Origin: Diadophis punctatus similis
Taxonomy: Eukaryota > Chordata > Lepidosauria > Squamata > Dipsadidae
Assembly (NCBI GenBank): GCA_023053685.1
Contig: JALIGW010000016.1
Location: 6,850,501-6,914,500, forward strand
DNA length: 64,000 nt
Direction of reading: 5' to 3'
This document shows positions 59,301-64,000 of this stretch, one piece after another (within the stretch, counting starts at the first letter, position 1; the number at the start of each line of letters is the position of its first letter). Made by a program: the position numbers and the translations under genes. The notes below the pieces were generated by a model, which made no database searches, was not told the DNA's origin, and saw nothing but the letters and a program-made list of their open reading frames with translations.

Positions 59301-62300
59301 GTGTGAGTCCGTGGGAACAACACTAATAAGTTGCATAAGCCACTCAATGGCCTGATTAGGGTCCTCCATTAATTCATATCTGAAATATGGTCAGTTAAGG
59401 AATATCTTATGAGGACTTTCTGAGCTGCGGTGGCGCAGTGGTTAGAGTGCAGTACTGCAGGCTACTTCTGCTGACTGCCGGTTGACTGCAATTTGGCAGT
59501 TCAAATCTCACCGGGTTCAAGGTTGACTCAGCCTTTCATCCTTCCGAGGTGGGTAAAATGAGATCCAGATTGTTGGGGGCAATATGCTGACTCTGTACAC
59601 CACTTAGAGAGGGCTGTAAAGCACTGTAAAGCGGTATACAAGTCTAAGTGCTATTGCTATTCTTTATACCTTGCAAGGTTTAGATGAGCACCTGCTGTGC
59701 TACAGGTGAGTTTTACAGGACGCTGAACATCTGTAGTGTTAAATATTAGATTTATTGAAAAGATACATGCTTGCAATTTGGAAGAGAACCTGGGCACTAT
59801 TTCGAAGAATTGCATGAAGCTTCAGAAAAGAATCCAATGCTTCATCTAGTCTATTTAGCTTTTTGTATGATAAACCTGCAAAAGAGATCATATTTGTTAT
59901 GAAAAATATAAATAAACTGAAGTAAATTAAATTTTCCATAATAGAACTAAATGCAAGTCAACACATGCTCGAAGTTTATCCACTTGGGGGGGGGGGTCTT
60001 TTTAATAATAAGAATGATATAAATGGGGACAAAACTCTGATATGGAGCTTAGCTTGCAGTGTTGGCATCTTATGGCACTAATTAAAAATTGTGGATGAAA
60101 GTGTCCTGGGAGGGCTTCTGATGCTTTGCTTTATTCCACTCCCTCACAATGCCAAATTGGGGTAATTATGGGTCTTAAAAACTGTTTGATTTTATCTAAG
60201 GCATTTGCAATAAACCACAATAATTTCAAAATGACATGCAAGTAGTAGTCCACTTATGACTGTTTGTTTAATGGCAGTCTGGAATTATGGCGGCCCCAGA
60301 AAAAGGGCTTTAATGGCTCACCATACACCCCCATGGTCAGCACTTGCCAAGCACCCGGCAATCATGTAATTATCATTTGCAATTTTCTCTGCTGGCTTCC
60401 CCAGAAAGTCGCTGGGGAAGCAGGCAGGGAAGATTGTAAGCTGCTGCTAGCGCCTGTTGAGATAAATATCTCTTATCTTCGTGTGCTGGCTGAAAGAGCT
60501 GCCTACCGAGGGCAGCTAAATTCGTTCAGAGGGGTGGCTTCTGTCTGCACTTGAACTTACCATCTTGGCCCTCCAATTGTGGACCCCCCAAATTAGCTCT
60601 TAATTTGTGCGCACACACCCAAACTAGCTCTTAATTTCCAGTTTTAAAAATGACACATTCTTATCCAGGGTTCCAATCATCTCAAATTGCAATCCAAATT
60701 GACTCGTGACTTACCAATATTATAAAGCGCTTCGGTGCATGATGAATCATTCCTTAAGGATTCCTTATAAAACTCTGCTGCTTTCTCACAATCTCCATTT
60801 ATGAAAATGGTATTTCCTTTATTTGTCAGAGCAGCTGGATTGTATCTGTCAGAATTTACAGCTAAATCTGCATAATTGCTTGCTTGTATAACCTCATTTT
60901 CCTAAATTAAATAAACAACATATCTTATCTGGTTGCTGATGCTTTGGAAATTAACCATTTAAAAATATATTTTGATTCCTGATATACACAGATTTGTTAA
61001 GTGTTGTTTCTAGACCTCAGTTTTTATTAAAACCATACACTACCATTTAAAGATTTTAGTACCTATTAAGATTATAGCCTATTTGGTTAAGCGATATAAC
61101 AGTATATCTGCCTTCTAAATATTTTGCTTACATGGTTTGAAATAGATCGAATTGTTACAAATTGAATGAATCCAATTCAGTTATCTTTTTCTTCAGACAT
61201 TTGCCTACCGGAAGTATTTCTACTCGCGGTTCCTCCGAATTACTTTGAAGCTGACCCATGGTTCCCTTTGTTCCTCCGAGAACCCATGAGCCAATCAATG
61301 TTGATTTTAGCTGACCAATTAAATACCATATTTTTCGGAGTATAAGATGCACCGAAGTATAAGAAACACCTTAGTTTTGGGGGAGGAAAACAAGGAAAAA
61401 GCCTCTGCCTCCCAGCAATTTGCCAAACAGCAAACAGCACAGATGATATACACTGTTTGCTGTGTATTTCTGTGCATGTGTGTCTGACCCATAGAAATAG
61501 CAAAGAATTGGAGAAATGTACATTATGGCAGTATATTAATCCCAGAAAGTTTTCTTAAATGTAATCACACTAACTCCTCCCAATTATTTAAATAGATCTA
61601 CTCCAAACATGACTAAGTCAGGGTTTAATTCAGCTGCCTTATTTTAATACTAATACTTAATACTAATACTTAATACTAAAACAGGATATTTCAGATTATA
61701 CTTTTACAGATCTTTAAAATTGATGTGGCTTTCTGGAAGTATTCTCTGCTATTTAAAAGAAGATACAATAGCACTGGGCCTCTTCAGATCAAGCATTTAT
61801 TTTAAAAAGCTTCTTCATTTTGTTAAGTTGTCTAGATTTACAAGGGTCTCCAACCTTGGCAACTTTAAGACTTATGGACTTCAACTCCCAGAGTTCCTCA
61901 GCCAGCTTTAGCATAAGAATGCTTTAGCATTCTTATGCTAAATAGACTGTTTCATAGCCAGTTTCAGCACAGTCTATTTAGCATAAGAATTTGACTCCCT
62001 CCAGCAATTTGACTCCGTGCAGTTTTAGTTTCACTTTCATTTTAGCACATGGGGCAACTTTAATAAAACAGCTGAGTGTCGGGAGGCAGATAATCAGTGG
62101 CTAATGAGGCTCTGCTGCTGTTTGCTGCAAAAAGGTAAATTGCTGGCAAGCAAAGATCAAAGAGTGGGGGTGGCTGGGTGGGGCTACATTCGATGTATAA
62201 GATGCACCCAAGTTTTCACCCTCTTTTGGGGGGTAAAAGGTGCGTCTTATACTCCAAAAATACGGTATTAGGAGAAAAGATATTTAATCAATCCTGTTTC

Positions 62301-64000
62301 CATTATCAATAGTTTAACTTTATATCTTGCATGTATTTTGCTGATGATTTCCCCAAAGATCCAAGTGGTTGTAAAGGAAGGGAATTTCAAAGTTGGCAAA
62401 AGGGTATCATTCTAATCCATTTTAAGCACCTATTAAATAATAGATCTTGGAAAGTTGCTGTGGCAGAAATAGATAACCTGTGGCCTAGAGTCTGTGTCGC
62501 TTAAAAGAAACCAACTAATGTCAATATGTACCACTGAACTCACTGCTCTATTACTTAGCAAAGAAGATTGAGCTACTTGAACTTTGAACTATTATCTTTA
62601 AAAAAAGAAGCACATTTCACTTGAAGTAAACAATTTCAAGATAATTAACTTCAACAATTAATAAAATGTACTGTGGTTATTTGTTCTTAAAACTACTGAC
62701 TATATTTAAAAGTAACCATATGAGAAAATCCAGAGAAGCTCCATATCCTCAGATTTAAATCATTTTTTTAAAAAAAATATTTATTTACTCACCAAAAAGT
62801 ATAGAAAAGAAAGATTTGTCGCAGCTGCACTTTTAACTCTGCTATCCTTTTTTTCAAACATCTTTAAAGTGTCAACAGCCTGGAAATAATTAAAAAGCAA
62901 AGTTACTCTCAATATAAAAAAACTACTCAGCTCTACTGGATAGTTGTAGAACATGAGCTGCTTCTGAAGCCGAGATGAGCTGCTTCTGGAGCCGAGGTGG
63001 CGCAGTGGTTAAAAGCAGCACTGCAACCTACTTCAGCTGACTGCTAGTTTTGCAGTTCAGCTGTTCAAATCTCACCGGCTCAAGGTTGACTCAGCCTTCC
63101 ATCCTTCTGAGGTTGGTAAAATGAGGACCCAGATTGTTGGGGGCAATATGCTGAACTCTGTAAACCGCTTAGAGAGGGCTGTAAAGCACTATGAAGCGGT
63201 ATATAAGTCTAAATGCTATTGCTATTGCTATTGAAGACTGTTTTAAAATTTCAGTTAGTGAAACTTCTATTTTGAACTAGTAGAAGTTGACAACAATGTG
63301 GTTCCAAACACTTCAGATCTTCCAGTCCATTTCAGTTCCAATAAATGTACTGATGCTAGAACTGCCAGATCTAGCCAGGAAAAATCAATTTGTTCATTAG
63401 ATGGCAGTAATGAATTAGAATTTTCTTTTGACTTGTCTACATTTCTGCAGCCTAGAAATTGTAGTCCCGGTTGTTATCAATCTTAAAAACCTTGAATGGG
63501 TTGAAAGCAATGCAACTCCTTCTGGGTGTACTAGCCTGAACAATTAGTTCAGTCCTGAACCCCCTTCCAGGTCCTACTTCTGAAATCTAGTAGCAAGAAA
63601 AGAGAAGAAATCTGTATCAGAGGGTGGCATATTTTGCTTCTAGAATGTCACCCACAAGACAGCTTAATCCTACAGAATCTTTCTCTGAGAAAGAAAATGG
63701 TGGGGCATTGCCTACTTATGCTCCAGACGCTTGCTTCTCACCAGCTCAGGACAGTGATTTCCCTCAGGTTTGAGTGCCGGGAGATGAAGAGAAGCCACCA
63801 AGCTCTCAATAGCAGCAGGGTCTTTGTAAGGACACTGGGTTTTCTAAACCTTTTTCATAAATTGACTAATGGAATAAAGTAATATTTCAATTTGTCAAAG
63901 ATACGAAATTATATTTTGATCATGATTCAACGTAAAAATTTACCAGTAAAATGTTTATGAAAACACTGTACCTGATTAAAATCTTTTTGCCGCAAATAGG
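44272..64000 (-). CDS. IFT88: IFT88 (intraflagellar transport 88), C-terminal half, partial
   Basis: IFT88 is a tetratricopeptide-repeat subunit of the IFT-B core, needed to build and maintain cilia. Complement join(44272..44393, 48124..48225, 51038..51098, 53141..53247, 54822..54887, 54991..55043, 56857..56972, 59229..59379, 59767..59875, 60715..60901, 62793..62879, 63972..>64000) gives about 395 residues with every phase agreeing; human IFT88 has about 830. TPR-like units are visible, for example NPAALTNKGNTIFINGDCEK, LDEALDSFLKLHAILRNSA, QAIEWLMQLISVVPTD and GNYQKALDTYKTIHRRFPDN. The tail is an Arg/Gly/Ser-rich linker, then KGERLSAKLKSLPGTNEPYE and the acidic DEDVGDDLLPE end. Intron 59380-59766 has U12-type signals. 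Introns carry SINEs, hAT-like elements, an R4-like relic and a minisatellite-like MITE. The 5' half lies past the window. Confidence 0.96.
44500..45330 (+). mobile_element. Decayed CR1/L2-like LINE relic
   Basis: Phrases such as GACAAATGCAAAGTCTTTAA, CAGCACTCTTCAAATACCTG and GTGGAACCAATTGCCCAGTG match the squamate L2/CR1 3' half as I remember it. Antisense in the last IFT88 intron. Confidence 0.6.
46315..46566. mobile_element. TA-flanked MITE (CAGTGATACCTTGGTA)
   Basis: TA on both sides; left CAGTGATACCTTGGTATTCA and right GAGTACCGAGATACCACTG are inverted. Internal TTTGGTACTCA recurs four times. A pogo/Tigger-like type. Confidence 0.8.
47178..47402 (+). mobile_element. Sauria-type SINE
   Basis: Degenerate head GGTGGCGTGGTAGTAAGAAT, then CCCAGATTGTTGGGGGCAAT and tail ATAAGTCTAAGTGCTATTGC. 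Confidence 0.85.
48124..48225 (-). CDS. IFT88: IFT88 coding exon (KGERLSAKLKS)
   Basis: Acceptor CTCTTATGTCAG, donor GAAATAG|GTAAGT. Encodes PGSTTIKGERLSAKLKSLPG then TNEPYESSVNKEI; phase 1 in and 1 out. Confidence 0.94.
48764..49624. mobile_element. Long hAT-like element (CAGTGATGGCGAACC family)
   Basis: Left CCGTGATGGCAAACCTATGG, right AAAAGGTTCGCCATCACTG. Flanks TCATAGGT and TCATAGTG share six bases. The left third repeats forms of TTTTGGGGC and GGCC; the right part holds a hairpin around 49436-49523 (AAAATTGGGGCTGCGGGA and complement). Confidence 0.75.
50415..50764. mobile_element. hAT-like element (CAGGGGTGTCAAACT family), long form
   Basis: Perfect 8-bp duplication TTCTAAAG (50407-50414, 50765-50772). 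Ends CAGGGGTGTCAAACTTGATT and TTGAGTTTGACACCTCTG. Interior resembles the copy at 29738 with CTCTGCCAGCAAAA units. Confidence 0.93.
51038..51098 (-). CDS. IFT88: IFT88 61-bp GC-rich linker exon
   Basis: Acceptor CATCATTCGTAG, donor GGAGGTG|GTGAGT. Encodes RVRSGRNGSARARREGSAGG, corresponding to the human RIKSGRDGS...KREGSASG linker. Phase 0 in and 1 out fit both neighbours. Composition is far richer in GC than other exons of the gene. Confidence 0.85.
51168..51535. mobile_element. Minisatellite-like element, 14-bp CTTGCCGCAGCCAA units
   Basis: About eleven 14-bp units from 51175 to 51350, then an AT-rich middle, then inverted forms GAGTTGTCCTGCAGC and GAGTTGTCGTAAACCC. Suggests a transposon whose terminus expanded as a satellite. 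Lies about 70 bp upstream (minus strand) of the 61-bp IFT88 exon. Confidence 0.7.
51900..52320 (+). mobile_element. R4-like LINE relic, 5' piece
   Basis: Translations DEEQAIWTNAIKTRIEKS and CKLCKKS, then VGDNRIEDKELEKI, resemble the C-terminal zinc-knuckle and endonuclease-like region of R4/Dong LINEs as I remember it. Frames shift. Antisense in an IFT88 intron; continues after the hairpin MITE at 52454. Confidence 0.6.
52321..52453. mobile_element. Palindromic hairpin MITE inside the R4-like relic
   Basis: Perfect 8-bp duplication ATTTATGG (52313-52320, 52454-52461). Starts CAGTGTTTCTCAACCTTGGC; the right arm ends GAGAAACAC, lacking the last TG. Centre CAGCAACGCTG. Confidence 0.92.
52454..52720 (+). 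mobile_element. R4-like LINE relic, 3' piece
   Basis: Degenerate codons for a run like IGALG...QHLENL followed by LQKAALLDC, matching the R4 C-terminal end as I remember it. Joins the piece at 51900-52320 across the hairpin MITE. Confidence 0.55.
53141..53247 (-). CDS. IFT88: IFT88 coding exon (LRFLVRLCTDMGM)
   Basis: Acceptor TATTCTAG, donor GAACAG|GTATAAG. Completes a Cys codon then encodes LRFLVRLCTDMGMKEMQEYA through KLKRVEKLKELREQ, a charged helix at the end of the TPR domain. Confidence 0.93.
53870..54180. repeat. Nested hAT-like MITEs
   Basis: AGAGGTCACCAACCGATGGTC is interrupted by CAGTGGTGGGTTCTAAATTA ... GGAGCACCACACTG, after which GGTCCGCGGACCACTGGTGG continues the outer element. 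Boundaries and duplications are uncertain. Confidence 0.5.
54250..54340. repeat. (GA)n / GACAGA simple repeat
   Basis: Purine-rich run of GACAGA, GAAAGAGAG and pure GA units. Confidence 0.9.
54584..54700. mobile_element. Short hAT-like MITE (CAGGGGTGTCAAACT family)
   Basis: Perfect 8-bp duplication CTTTAGAC (54576-54583, 54701-54708). Closely resembles 25958-26080, including CCCACTTCGCTAAACCGGG-type core and GGCCAGCGC. Confidence 0.93.
54822..54887 (-). CDS. IFT88: IFT88 coding exon (GNYQKALDTYK)
   Basis: Acceptor GGCTAATAG, donor GAAT|GTAAGT. Encodes (G)NYQKALDTYKTIHRRFPDN and AE, half of a TPR unit. Confidence 0.94.
54991..55043 (-). CDS. IFT88: IFT88 coding exon (PTQVKWQLMVASC)
   Basis: Acceptor TACTTTACAG, donor AGAAGTG|GTAAGTG. 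Encodes (Q)PTQVKWQLMVASCYRRS. 53 bp, phase 2 in and 1 out. Confidence 0.93.
56857..56972 (-). CDS. IFT88: IFT88 coding exon (SYRYFPSNIEVIEWLG)
   Basis: Donor ATTCA|GTAAGT, acceptor CTTAG. Encodes SYRYFPSNIEVIEWLGAYY through AIHYFERAALI plus two bases of Gln; one and a half TPR units. Confidence 0.94.
57755..58118 (-). mobile_element. tRNA-derived SINE, reverse orientation
   Basis: Left end AAGGTAAAGGTTCCCCTGCA, right end GCCACTGAGCCACCGC. The reverse complement shows tRNA-like boxes (GGTGGCTCAGTGGCTAAG and GTTTGAATCCC). A common squamate repeat; I am unsure of its formal name. Confidence 0.7.
59046..59121. repeat. Short tandem repeat of TTGTATATAAGAAAATAC units
   Basis: Three units of about 18-30 bp sharing TTGTATATAAGAAAATAC, about 105 bp from the end of an IFT88 exon donor. 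Confidence 0.85.
59229..59379 (-). CDS. IFT88: IFT88 coding exon (YELMEDPNQAIEWL)
   Basis: Encodes YELMEDPNQAIEWLMQLISV through GELYDSEGDKSQAFQYYYE, donor GAG|GTAGGT. Preceded by a minor-type branch site at complement 59394-59402. Confidence 0.94.
59380..59766 (-). other. IFT88: Probable U12-type intron of IFT88, mostly SINE
   Basis: Donor GTATCTTTT, one base from the minor-spliceosome consensus; branch site TTCCTTAAC (complement 59394-59402) is an exact consensus match; branch A is 15 nt from the acceptor AG, and no polypyrimidine tract is present. A Sauria SINE (59422-59662) fills most of the 387-bp intron. Confidence 0.85.
59422..59662 (+). mobile_element. Sauria-type SINE in U12-type intron
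   Basis: Head GAGCTGCGGTGGCGCAGTGG, core CCAGATTGTTGGGGGCAATA, tail GTCTAAGTGCTATTGCTATT. Full length, sense strand, antisense to IFT88. Confidence 0.93.
59767..59875 (-). CDS. IFT88: IFT88 coding exon (LNRLDEALDSFLKLH)
   Basis: Acceptor CTCTTTTGCAG. Encodes (G)LSYKKLNRLDEALDSFLKL then HAILRNSAQVLFQIAS and two bases of Ile. Donor GTATCTTTT resembles the U12 class. Confidence 0.94.
60246..60330. repeat. CAGGTAGTCC-family MITE fragment
   Basis: AGTAGTCCACTTATGACTGT and some following bases match one terminus only. Confidence 0.4.
60715..60901 (-). CDS. IFT88: IFT88 coding exon (TPR, NPAALTNKGN)
   Basis: Acceptor AATTTAG, donor ATTG|GTAAGT. Encodes ENEVIQASNYADLAVNSDR, then NPAALTNKGNTIFINGDCEK through SSCTEALYNI. 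Phase 0 in and 1 out. Confidence 0.94.
61326..62265. mobile_element. TA-flanked MITE (AGTATAAGACGCACC family), long copy
   Basis: TA at 61324-61325 and 62266-62267. Ends CCATATTTTTCGGAGTATAA and TTATACTCCAAAAATACGG. Contains a hairpin-MITE arm (61848-61905) and stacked small palindromes near 61907-61990. Confidence 0.8.
62793..62879 (-). CDS. IFT88: IFT88 coding exon (EKKDSRVKSAAATNLS)
   Basis: Acceptor TTATTTCCAG, donor TTTTTG|GTGAGT, 29 codons in phase 0. Encodes AVDTLKMFEKKDSRVKSAAA then TNLSFLYFL. Confidence 0.93.
62989..63233 (+). mobile_element. Sauria-type SINE
   Basis: Head GAGCCGAGGTGGCGCAGTGG, core CCCAGATTGTTGGGGGCAAT, tail CTATTGCTATTGCTATTG. Full length; antisense in an IFT88 intron. 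Confidence 0.93.
63972..64000 (-). CDS. IFT88: IFT88 coding exon, cut by the window end
   Basis: Donor AATCAG|GTACAG. The visible 29 bp encode YLRQKDFNQ, matching human YLRQKDYNQ immediately before the exon at 62879. Confidence 0.88.

Overview
This window is vertebrate nuclear DNA from a squamate reptile, most likely a snake. Coding exons are short, flanked by GT-AG splice sites and spread across AT-rich introns. The repeats include Sauria-type tRNA SINEs, CR1/L2-like LINE relics, R4-like LINE relics, and an (AATAG)n microsatellite joined to the 3' end of a CR1-like LINE, an association known from snakes. No prokaryotic, viral or operon-like gene is visible. The genes were identified by reading peptides against remembered human orthologues; no search was run.

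Four genes form a block with the content and relative orientation of human 13q12.11. On the + strand, 370-10650 holds the last seven coding exons of XPO4 (exportin-4), followed by a probable long 3'UTR. Next, also on +, is EEF1AKMT1 (N6AMT2): a CpG-rich putative promoter and first exon near 22430-22700, then four coding exons at 26468-31105 encoding 218 aa. On the - strand follow IL17D (three coding exons, 37336-41241, 210 aa, with an inferred five-codon first exon in a CpG island) and the C-terminal half of IFT88 (twelve exons, 44272 to beyond 64000). EEF1AKMT1 and IL17D converge. IL17D lies downstream of IFT88 in tandem. The four genes have unrelated jobs (nuclear transport, eEF1A lysine methylation, secreted cytokine, intraflagellar transport), so this is conserved synteny rather than a functional cluster.

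Between and inside the genes lies a dense layer of transposon fossils, many with readable target-site duplications. They include near-perfect palindromic hairpin MITEs of about 135-160 bp, hAT-like elements starting CAGGGGTGTCAAACT, hAT-like elements starting CAGTGATGGCGAACC, a 310-bp foldback element nested in another transposon, TA-flanked (Tc1/mariner- or pogo-like) MITEs, an internally deleted L1-like element with an 18-bp TSD, and two R4-like LINE relics each split by a hairpin MITE.

The most notable gene-structure observations are two probable U12-type (minor spliceosome) introns, one in XPO4 and one in IFT88, the second reduced to 387 bp and mostly filled by a SINE; the inferred tiny first exon of IL17D; and a (GAT)6 codon run at the start of EEF1AKMT1. 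I found no evidence of a previously undescribed gene system.
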